Below are positions 17,154 through 25,074 of a DNA stretch of 64,000 nucleotides, in pieces. Positions within the stretch are counted from its first letter, which is position 1, and each line of letters opens with the position of its first letter. Below the pieces are notes generated by a model that did no database searches, was not told the DNA's origin, and saw nothing but the letters and a program-made list of their open reading frames with translations. Position numbers and translations under genes: made by a program. The DNA comes from Acetivibrio cellulolyticus CD2 (GTDB taxonomy: Bacteria; Bacillota; Clostridia; Acetivibrionales; Acetivibrionaceae), in the NCBI RefSeq assembly GCF_000179595.2, contig NZ_JH556659.1, forward strand, positions 285,456-349,455. Reading direction: 5' to 3'.

Positions 17154-19048
17154 TGCCAGGACCAGGAGGAAAGCCTCATAATTTTCAAAAACCAAAAAGT
17201 GTTGGCAAAACGCTAAAGCGTATTTTTGGATATATGCTCGAAAAAAAATGGATGTTGATTCTTGTAGCATTCTTTGTAATTATCAGTGCGGGTGCCGGTG
17301 TAGTAGGTACTTACTTTTTGAAGCCAATAATCAATGATTGTATTATACCGCTTATTGGTAAAAGCCCACAGGATGCTGATTTTGGACCATTTATCCAGAT
17401 GATTTTGATTATATGTGCTGTATATCTTGTCGGAGCATTGTCTTCATATTTGTACAGCCGTATAATGATTAAAATTTCCCATGGTACGCTTAATGCCATT
17501 CGTAAAGATCTGTTCGAAAGTATGCAGGATTTGCCTATTAAATATTTTGACACACATACCCATGGGGAGCTTATGAGCCGTTACACCAACGATGTTGATA
17601 CACTGCGTGAGGCGATCAGTAATGGTGTTACACAGCTTATAACATCTGCTATTACTGTTGCAGGTACGTTTATAATGATGCTTGTCTTAAGTCCGATATT
17701 GACACTGCTGATTATTGTCATGCTGTTTGTGATGTTTGCAATTATAAAGACAATTGGCGGGAAAAGTGCTGCAAACTTTAAAAAACAGCAAAAAGCAGTA
17801 GGTGAGATAAATGGCTACATTGAGGAAATGATTGAGGGGCAAAAGGTAGTAAAGGTTTTCTGTCATGAGGATGAGTCAAAAATTAAATTTGCCCAATTGA
17901 ATGAAAATATGCGTCAGGCTGCGACCAATGCAAATACGTACGCAAGTGTCATTATGCCGATTATGGGTAATATTTCATATTTCAATTATGCACTTACTGC
18001 AGCTATCGGTGCTATGATGGTTATTGCCGGACGTATGGATATTGGTACAATAGCATCATTCTTGCAATATACACGTTCCTTCTCACAGCCTATTACTCAA
18101 ATCAGCCAGCAGTTCAACAGTATTCTTGCAGCACTTGCCGGGGCAGAGCGTATTTTTGAAATCATCGATGAGAAGCCTGAACAGGATGAAGGATATGTTA
18201 CTCTGGTAAATGTAATTAAAAATAAGGACGGTACTTTAACTGAAACGGAAGAACTTACTGGGCTGTGGGCGTGGAAACACCCTCACCATGATGGTTCATT
18301 AACCTATACCGAACTGACCGGAGATGTCCGTTTTGAGGATGTTAATTTCGGATATGACGAGAAAAAATTAGTTTTACGTAACGTTTCTCTATTTGCCAAA
18401 CCTGGGCAGAAGATTGCCTTTGTTGGTTCCACAGGTGCAGGAAAAACGACTATAACCAACCTGATTAACCGTTTTTATGATGTGCCGGACGGAAAAATAC
18501 GCTATGACGGGATCAACATCAATAAAATTAAAAAGGATGATTTACGACGTTCACTTGCAATGGTATTGCAGGATACTCATCTGTTTACCGGTACGGTACG
18601 TGAAAACATCCGTTATGGAAGGCTTGATGCGACTGATGACGAAGTAATTGCAGCTGCAAACCTAGCCAATGCTCATAGCTTTATCCGACATTTGCCGCAA
18701 GGTTATGATACAATGCTGGTTTCGGATGGTTCCAATCTAAGCCAGGGGCAGCGCCAGTTAATTGCGATTGCGCGTGCAGCAATAGCCAATCCTCCGGTAC
18801 TGATATTGGATGAAGCCACAAGTTCTATTGATACTAGAACTGAGGCCCTTATTGAAAAAGGTATGGATGAACTGATGAAGGGCCGTACTGTATTTGTCAT
18901 TGCTCATCGTCTCTCTACAGTTCGAAACGCCAACGCAATTATGGTTCTGGAAAACGGTGAAGTGATAGAACGCGGCAATCATGATGAACTGATTGCACAA
19001 CGCGGTAAATACTATCAGCTATATACCGGGCAGTTCGAGTTGTCATGA
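17153..19048 (+). CDS. ABC exporter half-transporter, catalytic partner
   Basis: 631 residues. Its ATG shares one base with the preceding stop (TAATG), implying translational coupling. Six transmembrane helices lie in residues ~20-345, then an insertion rich in charged residues (~350-395), then the nucleotide-binding domain with Walker A GSTGAGKTT (~425), signature LSQGQRQL (~528) and Walker B LILDEATSSID (~551) retaining the catalytic Glu. With the upstream half it forms an asymmetric heterodimeric exporter. A bidirectional terminator follows. Confidence 0.92.
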   Translation: MPGPGGKPHNFQKPKSVGKTLKRIFGYMLEKKWMLILVAFFVIISAGAGVVGTYFLKPIINDCIIPLIGKSPQDADFGPFIQMILIICAVYLVGALSSYLYSRIMIKISHGTLNAIRKDLFESMQDLPIKYFDTHTHGELMSRYTNDVDTLREAISNGVTQLITSAITVAGTFIMMLVLSPILTLLIIVMLFVMFAIIKTIGGKSAANFKKQQKAVGEINGYIEEMIEGQKVVKVFCHEDESKIKFAQLNENMRQAATNANTYASVIMPIMGNISYFNYALTAAIGAMMVIAGRMDIGTIASFLQYTRSFSQPITQISQQFNSILAALAGAERIFEIIDEKPEQDEGYVTLVNVIKNKDGTLTETEELTGLWAWKHPHHDGSLTYTELTGDVRFEDVNFGYDEKKLVLRNVSLFAKPGQKIAFVGSTGAGKTTITNLINRFYDVPDGKIRYDGININKIKKDDLRRSLAMVLQDTHLFTGTVRENIRYGRLDATDDEVIAAANLANAHSFIRHLPQGYDTMLVSDGSNLSQGQRQLIAIARAAIANPPVLILDEATSSIDTRTEALIEKGMDELMKGRTVFVIAHRLSTVRNANAIMVLENGEVIERGNHDELIAQRGKYYQLYTGQFELS

Positions 19049-19050
19049 TG

Positions 19051-19095
19051 AAAAAACCGCCAATCAAGGAGTGTTCCATGATTGGCGGTTTTTAT
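19051..19095. terminator. Bidirectional terminator between ABC exporter and gltX
   Basis: A 14-bp stem built on AAACCGCCAATCA and its complement, with a short loop and T5 on one side and A6 on the other, sits between two convergent genes. Confidence 0.9.
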
Positions 19096-19112
19096 ATATT
19101 TCTTGAAATCCA

Positions 19113-20753
19113 TTATATCAAACTTTGAACTCTTTCTCTTACCTTTGTCTCACCCATAATTTGTTGAAGCTCCCAAATATCAGGTGAAGTGCTACGTCCG
19201 ACAAGGGCAATCCTAATGACGGTACTCACATCACCTACATGACCCTTATACATTTCGGGATTCTTCTTATAGTCCTTTGGTTTTGCTGCATATCCGTTTG
19301 CTGTAGCTATTTCTGTTATTTTTCCAAACCATTGAGTTTGGTCATCACTGTGATCATAAGTTTCAAGGTATGCTTTCAATATCTTTTTAGCCTCTGAATC
19401 ATCAATGTTTTCAGGGTAATCATCAACGACTTTAAAATAATTGTCAAAGAAATAGCTGATAAATTCAAATATCTGCTCACAATAAACTAAGTCTTTACGA
19501 GGCTTATCGGAATTTCTCCCAACAGATAACAATTTTATTACATCTTCTTTTTGGTCAACTAACAGATTGACGATTTCTTGCTTATAATCCTTAGCCCATT
19601 TAAGCAGGAAATCATAAATTTCTTCTACCGGAATTTTAACTAAAACATTTTTACTTATATCATTGAGCTTATTTAAATCAAATAAAGCACCTGAGTTGCT
19701 CATTTTGTCCAAAGTGAATTTAAAGTCATATATGCTGTTGTCCGGGTTCGCAAGTCTCCACTCTTCAAAGTTGGAATTTAAAATTGTCAAAAGATATTCC
19801 CTGACTGTTGCAGGATGATATCCTAATTTCATATAAAACTCCAATCCCAATTCAGGATCTTTTCTCTTCGAAAGCTTTCTCTTTACTCCTTCATCTATCT
19901 TCATTAAGTGAGCTGTATGGCAATATACCGGCAGTTCCCATCCTAATGTTTTAAACAGCTCATAGTGTATAGGCAAGGTTGAAAGCCATTCTTCGCCTCT
20001 TACTACGTGGGTAACCTTCATCAAGTGATCATCAACCACGTGCGCAAAATGGTAGGTAGGTATTCCATTAGCTTTCAAAATAACTACATCCTGATTGTTT
20101 TCAGGTATTGAAAGGCGGCCTCTGATGGCATCATCTATCTCGAAGTTTTTTTCAGGATCACCCATTGATTTAAATCTGAGAACAAAACTTTCGTTATTGT
20201 CTAAATGCTTTTGTATTTCTTCTAAGGATGTATCTCTATACTTAGCCCATTTACCATAGTAACCTGTATTTACCTTCTCAGCCTCCTGCTGTTTCCTTAT
20301 TTCTTCCAATTCTTCTTCGGAACAGAAGCAAGGATAAGCTCTGCCAGTCTCAATCAAATATTTTGCAACAGTCTGATATATTTCTCCACGATTGCTTTGA
20401 TAATATGGTCCATAGTTTCCAATTTCTCTATCAACGCTTGCGCCTTCGTCAAACTTTAAACCAAAGTACTCCAGGGAGGAAATAATGAGTTCTACGGCTC
20501 CCTCTACTTTTCGTTTTTCGTCAGTATCTTCTATACGGAGCATAAATACCCCGTTGCTTTGATGTGCTAAACGTTCATCAACAAAGGCTCCGTAAAGATT
20601 GCCCAGATGGATAAATCCCGTAGGGCTTGGAGCTAGTCTGGTGACTTTTGCACCTTCACTTAAGTTTCTATTTGGAAATACAGTTTCTTCATAATAAGAT
20701 ATTGGCTTTGTGATATTTGGAAAAAGTAAATCAGCTAATTTCTTGTAATCCAT
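19113..20753 (-). CDS. gltX: Glutamyl-tRNA synthetase
   Basis: 546 residues, longer than the common ~480-residue form. It ligates Glu to tRNA in the cytoplasm. Class I signature motifs are present: the HIGH motif appears as HLGN (49-52, in PSPTGFIHLGNLYGAFVDER) and the KMSKS motif as KLSKR (~293). The GluRS pattern LRIEDTDEKR follows the HIGH motif, and an all-helical anticodon-binding region fills the C-terminus. The start follows GAGGTACGATT. It is preceded on the same strand by a tRNA-Glu gene. Whether the genome has a second gltX cannot be seen here; the length and HLGN suggest the clostridial long-form subgroup. Confidence 0.93.
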   Translation of the reverse strand: MDYKKLADLLFPNITKPISYYEETVFPNRNLSEGAKVTRLAPSPTGFIHLGNLYGAFVDERLAHQSNGVFMLRIEDTDEKRKVEGAVELIISSLEYFGLKFDEGASVDREIGNYGPYYQSNRGEIYQTVAKYLIETGRAYPCFCSEEELEEIRKQQEAEKVNTGYYGKWAKYRDTSLEEIQKHLDNNESFVLRFKSMGDPEKNFEIDDAIRGRLSIPENNQDVVILKANGIPTYHFAHVVDDHLMKVTHVVRGEEWLSTLPIHYELFKTLGWELPVYCHTAHLMKIDEGVKRKLSKRKDPELGLEFYMKLGYHPATVREYLLTILNSNFEEWRLANPDNSIYDFKFTLDKMSNSGALFDLNKLNDISKNVLVKIPVEEIYDFLLKWAKDYKQEIVNLLVDQKEDVIKLLSVGRNSDKPRKDLVYCEQIFEFISYFFDNYFKVVDDYPENIDDSEAKKILKAYLETYDHSDDQTQWFGKITEIATANGYAAKPKDYKKNPEMYKGHVGDVSTVIRIALVGRSTSPDIWELQQIMGETKVRERVQSLI

Positions 20754-20786
20754 AATCGTACCTCATTTCATGATAATTAAAATTAA

Positions 20787-20824
20787 AGACGGTTTGCTTT
20801 GTCAATTTAAACAAAAAACCGTCT
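20787..20824 (-). terminator. Hairpin between tRNA-Glu and gltX
   Basis: AGACGGTTT and AAACCGTCT form a 9-bp stem; on the minus strand it is followed by TTAATTTTA, a weak terminator tail. It could end the tRNA transcript or partly attenuate gltX. Confidence 0.55.
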
Positions 20825-20833
20825 GTTCCTTTT

Positions 20834-20908
20834 TGGTAACCCATAGGGGAATCGAACCCCTGTTTCCACCGTGAGAGGGTGGCGTCTTAGCCGCTTGACC
20901 AATGGATC
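20834..20908 (-). tRNA. tRNA-Glu (anticodon CTC)
   Basis: Read on the minus strand, 75 nt folds as a cloverleaf: acceptor GATCCAT with ATGGGTT, anticodon stem CCACC/GGTGG around loop CTCTCAC (anticodon CTC), T arm AGGGG-TTCGATT-CCCCT, discriminator A and an encoded CCA. It sits 80 bp before gltX on the same strand. Confidence 0.95.
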
Positions 20909-21138
20909 ATATTTACATTTGCTTATTATACACCTATCGGAAAGATTTATCAATAAAATTTTGAAAAAGTGAGAACCTCTTGTTACCATAGTTGCGTGAT
21001 GTGAAAATAGTGTTTTTTAGTTTTTTAGAAATACAGAAGGGATAAGAAATATTCTGACTAGCATATAATGTAAAAAAATGATAAAGTATTATTGGTTGGA
21101 ACTGTTGGAAGATAAGGAAAATTGAGGAGGTAAGTATT

Positions 21139-21846
21139 GTGAGAAAATGGGTTACAAAAAACCAATATACTATATATCAACTTTTAAAAGGAGGCTCAAG
21201 CGTTTTTGCAGTATCCAACGGAAATAGCCTGCTAATTGTTGATACCAGCTTAAAACCTGGTTGGAAGGAATTATGCAGAAATATTGACAGTTTGACTGCA
21301 AACAATGAGAAGGTAACTGCACTTATAATAACTCATGCCCATAATGACCATACTGAAAATGCAGCAGACTTAAAAGAAAAATACAAGTTAAAGCTGATTG
21401 CTCATAAAAATGAAGCAAAGTACATTACATCAGGAGACAGCTCTATTCCAGAAGGAACAAATGCTTTGACAAGATTTATTGCCAATTCATTCATGAAAAC
21501 GGAAAGTGGAAAATTGCGGATGAAATATAAACCTGCTGTAGTTGATATAGAGGTCGAGGACAAATATGATTTGAGTTCTTTTGGGTTCAATGCCTATATT
21601 ATTCATACACCGGGTCATACCTATGGTTCAATGAGTATAATTGTCGACAATGAAATTGCATTAGTTGGGGATGCAATGTCAGGTCTTTTTAATTCCATAT
21701 GTCCACCATTTGCACTGGACACCAAGCTAATGGCTGAGAGCTGGAAACGGCTGCTGGACACCGGATGCTCAGTATATCTCCCATCCCATGGTACAGAAGA
21801 TAGCAGAGAATTTGTTTCAAAGCAGTATGAAAAATATAGCTTGTAA
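21139..21846 (+). CDS. MBL-fold metallo-hydrolase
   Basis: 235 residues from GTG 21139 after GAGGAGG. The metallo-beta-lactamase metal site is intact: THAHNDHTE (65-73), the second-motif histidine in IHTPGHTYGSMS, GDAMSG as the bridging Asp region, and PSHGTED near the end. It is a cytosolic di-metal hydrolase of the general glyoxalase-II-like group; the substrate cannot be read from sequence. It stands alone, convergent with a small membrane protein gene. Confidence 0.85.
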   Translation: MRKWVTKNQYTIYQLLKGGSSVFAVSNGNSLLIVDTSLKPGWKELCRNIDSLTANNEKVTALIITHAHNDHTENAADLKEKYKLKLIAHKNEAKYITSGDSSIPEGTNALTRFIANSFMKTESGKLRMKYKPAVVDIEVEDKYDLSSFGFNAYIIHTPGHTYGSMSIIVDNEIALVGDAMSGLFNSICPPFALDTKLMAESWKRLLDTGCSVYLPSHGTEDSREFVSKQYEKYSL

Positions 21847-21883
21847 AGAGTTGTTTGAGTATTTGTGTTTCGTTTTATATGGA

Positions 21884-22159
21884 TTATAAAATTAAATATA
21901 AAAGAAAACCTATGATAAATAATATACAGGATAGTTTTGAAAATAGATTTGCCAGCCGGGTTATATCTTCTGATTTGTGGAAAATAGAAAAACCCAGCGA
22001 TGATAATCCCAAAAAGCATGCTAGCATTGACAATACAAAAGGTATCGGAGAAATAAAAGTAGAATGTATATTTTCGTAATAGTGCGATCCCCCAGAATTA
22101 AGTGCTACAAATATTCCTGCTAGCATTCCGATAATAGATGTTATAATTATTTTTTTCAT
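21884..22159 (-). CDS. Small membrane protein, unknown
   Basis: 91 residues preceded by AAGGAGG. Three hydrophobic segments are visible (IIITSIIGMLAGIFVAL, FVLSMLACFLGLSSLGF, CILFIIGFLLYLIL), so it should lie in the cell membrane with little outside. I do not recognise the family. The good ribosome binding site and the absence of any other gene in the gap support it as real. Confidence 0.6.
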   Translation of the reverse strand: MKKIIITSIIGMLAGIFVALNSGGSHYYENIHSTFISPIPFVLSMLACFLGLSSLGFSIFHKSEDITRLANLFSKLSCILFIIGFLLYLIL

Positions 22160-22506
22160 AACTTTAAATTGCCTCCTTCAAGATTAAAAATAAGAATACT
22201 ACTTTATATTGATATGCAAAAAATAAATTGTTGTGTTCCTGGAGTTGGTGTCAAGTGAATTTATGCTTTACATAAAACCAGATCTTTTATTGTTGGGGTT
22301 GGTAATTTATAATTTGATATTTAACAGATATAAGTAATTTGACGATATAGTTTTATATATGTTTTAATAAAGAGGAGTAGACTAGAAACGTTTTTTATGA
22401 GGAAAAGCATGATTTCATATGATATTAAACACCAAGATTATTTGTATCTTCAGGTAAAGATAAATTAATATCATAAGGTTAAAAACAAAAAATAGGGAGG
22501 TCCCAT
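22160..22506 (+). other. Intergenic region with possible promoter for the DUF975 gene
   Basis: No gene is seen in these 347 bp. TTGACG (22339-22344) followed after 17-18 bases by TTTTAAT (22362-22368) is a candidate sigma-A promoter for the plus-strand gene at 22507. Confidence 0.4.
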
Positions 22507-23289
22507 ATGTGGTCAAGAGCAGAACTTAAAGAGAAAGCAAAAGCAGTATTGAAAACAAATTATTGGGAAGCACTTTTAGTTAGTATAGTTATTGCATTAG
22601 CTGGCGGAAGCAATAGCGGAGGAGGCGGTGGAGGAAGCGGCGGAAGCGGAAGTACTAGTGATTATTCAGGCACCAATTCATCCCTTTTTTCAGGCGACGG
22701 TATTTTTTCAAATTGGGGAGTCATACTGCTCATTGTTTTGGTAGTAGTGGTTCTGTTAATTTTAGCTTTTCGAGTATTTGTGGGATATTCTTTAGAGGTT
22801 GGTGGAAGAAGGTATTTTATAAAATCAGCTCAATATGAGGACAACAAAAAATGCTTCAGATTTGCATTTCAGGGAGAAACTTATTTAGGAATAGTATCAA
22901 CAATGTTTCGTAGGGCTGTGCAAAATTTTCTATGGTATTTGGCACTGATTGTACCTGGGATTATTAAAAGATATGCTTATAGAATGGTTCCTTATATTCT
23001 AGCCGATAACCCAAATATAGGGAGTAAAAGAGCAATTGAACTGAGCATTGAAATGACTAACGGACATAAAATGAATATGTTTGTTTTGGACTTGTCTTTT
23101 ATTGGATGGTATTTATTAGGGTTGCTAGCTTGTTGTGTGGGTATGGTGTTTGTATTGCCATATGAAAATGCTACTAATGCTGAGCTATATTTAGTACTTC
23201 GAAAAAATGCTCTTGATACAGGTATGTGCAGGTATGATGAATTGATGTTAAATTATCAGCGCCCGGATGATGGGATTGGTTTGCTATAA
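22507..23289 (+). CDS. DUF975 family membrane protein with poly-Gly/Ser segment
   Basis: 260 residues, start after GGGAGGTCCCAT. It begins WSRAELKEKAKAVLKTNYWE, the usual opening of DUF975 integral membrane proteins. A Gly/Ser-rich low-complexity stretch (~35-60) replaces the usual first loop, then four or so hydrophobic helices follow (ILLIVLVVVVLLILAF, LWYLALIVPGIIKRYAY, WYLLGLLACCVGMVFVLP). The family is widespread in Firmicutes and has no established function. The low-complexity insertion could reflect strand slippage. Confidence 0.8.
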   Translation: MWSRAELKEKAKAVLKTNYWEALLVSIVIALAGGSNSGGGGGGSGGSGSTSDYSGTNSSLFSGDGIFSNWGVILLIVLVVVVLLILAFRVFVGYSLEVGGRRYFIKSAQYEDNKKCFRFAFQGETYLGIVSTMFRRAVQNFLWYLALIVPGIIKRYAYRMVPYILADNPNIGSKRAIELSIEMTNGHKMNMFVLDLSFIGWYLLGLLACCVGMVFVLPYENATNAELYLVLRKNALDTGMCRYDELMLNYQRPDDGIGLL

Positions 23290-23358
23290 TTCAATCTAGC
23301 GTAAATAATAAAATCTTGTTATAGTACAGTATTTACACTGAAAGCCTTATAAGATGTA

Positions 23359-23398
23359 AAACAAGGGGCACTGCGTTCTGTAGTGTCCCTTGTTATAA
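23359..23398 (+). terminator. Terminator after DUF975 gene
   Basis: ACAAGGG and CCCTTGT arms with inner ACT/AGT pairing (about 23361-23394), followed by T-containing AT-rich sequence. Confidence 0.6.
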
Positions 23399-23402
23399 TA
23401 TG

Positions 23403-23431
23403 TTGACGATATTTGGAATTGATTGTATAAT
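23403..23431 (+). promoter_or_regulatory. Strong sigma-A promoter of the rsgA leader
   Basis: TTGACG (23403-23408), exactly 17 bases, TATAAT (23426-23431). The transcript would start about 23438 and run through a leader of about 360 bases. Confidence 0.75.
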
Positions 23432-23479
23432 TAAATTAATGCAGTATTATGCAATTATAAAGCGAAAGGAGTTGTTTTG

Positions 23480-23515
23480 ATGTCTGTAAAAAATGTTGAG
23501 GTGGTTTTTAACTAA
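23480..23515 (+). CDS. 11-residue leader peptide, candidate
   Basis: ATG at 23480 lies after AAAGGAG with good spacing and encodes MSVKNVEVVFN before TAA. Four of eleven residues are Val. It lies between a consensus promoter and three terminator-like hairpins, the layout of translation-sensing attenuators. No family can be assigned to so short a peptide. Confidence 0.45.
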   Translation: MSVKNVEVVFN

Positions 23516-23528
23516 TTTAATATTGGCA

Positions 23529-23735
23529 CAGGTTCGCGTGTATACCTAAAACAGGTTTTATTTGTGTTACCTATGCAGCTTCTTTCGAGCAACCTGAATC
23601 GTGTATTTATCAAATAGCACACGCAAATTGGTAGCGTGTTTTTTTATTGCTTTTAAACAAAGTGAGGAGACGCATCTCTGTAAATGGGAGGTCTCTTTTA
23701 AACCCGCAGGTGGTCGTTATCTGCGGGATTTTTAT
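23529..23735 (+). promoter_or_regulatory. Attenuator region with serial terminators before rsgA
   Basis: CAGGTT (23529-23534) can pair with AACCTG (23591-23596), and GCGTGT (23536-23541) can pair with ACACGC (23619-23624), which is also the left arm of terminator 1 (right arm 23634-23639, T7). Terminator-like hairpin 2 is GAGAC/GTCTC (23667-23671, 23691-23695) followed by TTTT. Terminator 3 is CCCGCAG/CTGCGGG (23703-23709, 23721-23727) followed by ATTTTT. The competing pairs suggest a switch. What it senses is not shown. Confidence 0.5.
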
Positions 23736-23797
23736 ATGCTTTAATATGAGATTTTGAACCAATGAACAGAAAAAATTATAAAGGAAGGATTTATATA

Positions 23798-24853
23798 ATG
23801 AGTATAAATAGTTACGGATGGGATGAATATTTTGAACATGAATGGAAGCAAATATGCGCTGAGAGAATGTTTCGGGGAAGGATAGTGGCAGACTACGGTC
23901 AAATGCTGCGGGTGGCTTCCGAAGAGGGAGATATTCTTGTAAGCAGATCAGTAAGGAAGGCAGATAAAGATATGCAAATTGCGGTGGGTGATTGGGTTGC
24001 ATTGGAGTATGTGGCAGAAAACCAATTACCATGCATACGAAGTGTTTTTAATAGAAAAACAAAGTTTTCAAGGGCAGCGGCAGGAATTGAAGTAAAAGAG
24101 CAGGTTGTTGCAGCAAATGCTGATACAGTGTTTCTTATTCAGTCACTCAATAGGGATTTCAACATGAAGAGGCTGGAAAGGTATATGATTGCAGCGTGGG
24201 AAAGTGGTGCGCTACCGGTAGTTGTATTGACAAAGGCAGATTGCTGTGACGATGTGGCTGATAAAGTGGCAATTGTGTATAATACTGTACCGGGAGTGGA
24301 TGTTTACGCTATAAGCAGCATAACGGGAGAAGGTATCGAAGGCATAAGAAAATACCTTGCACCTGGGAAAACTGTAACTTTACTTGGATCTTCCGGTGTT
24401 GGTAAATCGACATTAATTAATACTTTGGCCGGTAAGGAACTTTTCAAAACCCAGGAAATCCGTGAGGATGACAGTCGAGGAAGACATACAACTACCCATA
24501 GAGAACTTTTACTTTTACCTGGGGGAGGATTGATTATGGATACACCTGGAATGAGAGCTTTATCTCTATGGGAAGCAGATACTGGCATGGAGATTATGTT
24601 TGGTGATGTTGAGGAACTGGTAGAACTATGCCGTTTCCATGACTGCAAACATGAGAATGAACCAGGGTGTGCTGTAAGAGAAGCCCTTAGCACAGGAAAA
24701 CTGGAAATGGGAAGGTGGGAAAGATGGCTGAAATTACAAAAGGAACTGGCTCATATTGAAGCCAAGAAAGAAGGTAAGCTAAGACTTCAGGAGAAGCAAT
24801 GGGGCAAACAGATAGCGAAGCTTCAGAAGCAGCTTGGAAAGCATAAGGGGTAA
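23798..24853 (+). CDS. rsgA: RsgA-like ribosome biogenesis GTPase
   Basis: 351 residues from ATG 23798 behind GGAAGG; the frame is open from 23762 but that start has no binding site. An N-terminal OB fold is followed by a circularly permuted GTPase domain: G4-like LTKAD (~145), G1 GSSGVGKST (~199), G2 region with RGRHTTTHRELL, G3 DTPGM (~248), and a zinc-binding CRFHDCKHENEPGC (~281-294). A basic C-terminal tail follows. RsgA acts in late 30S subunit maturation. The attenuator-like leader makes this copy look inducible; it may be a second paralogue rather than the housekeeping gene. Confidence 0.88.
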   Translation: MSINSYGWDEYFEHEWKQICAERMFRGRIVADYGQMLRVASEEGDILVSRSVRKADKDMQIAVGDWVALEYVAENQLPCIRSVFNRKTKFSRAAAGIEVKEQVVAANADTVFLIQSLNRDFNMKRLERYMIAAWESGALPVVVLTKADCCDDVADKVAIVYNTVPGVDVYAISSITGEGIEGIRKYLAPGKTVTLLGSSGVGKSTLINTLAGKELFKTQEIREDDSRGRHTTTHRELLLLPGGGLIMDTPGMRALSLWEADTGMEIMFGDVEELVELCRFHDCKHENEPGCAVREALSTGKLEMGRWERWLKLQKELAHIEAKKEGKLRLQEKQWGKQIAKLQKQLGKHKG

Positions 24854-25007
24854 GGAAAGGACTTAAAGTTGCAGCAGAAACGATTATGTTGTAATTGTAT
24901 TGACAAGTTGGAAAAGATATGAAAAAATTGTTTAAAAGTGAGTATGCATAAGAGCTAAATTGCTTGAGCTGCATAGAGGCTTTCAAACCTTACACGATGG
25001 GATATAT

Positions 25008-25045
25008 GCCCACGGAGTCACGTATATATGATTCTGTGGGCTATT
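25008..25045 (+). terminator. Terminator after rsgA
   Basis: GCCCAC (25008-25013) pairs with GTGGGC (25036-25041), with further inner pairing, then TATTTATTT. Confidence 0.65.
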
Positions 25046-25074
25046 TATTTAGTTAAGGAAGAGGAGGAGAGTAT

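Noticed and set aside
20807-20989. 60-residue minus-strand frame
   Set aside because: It runs through the tRNA-Glu gene.
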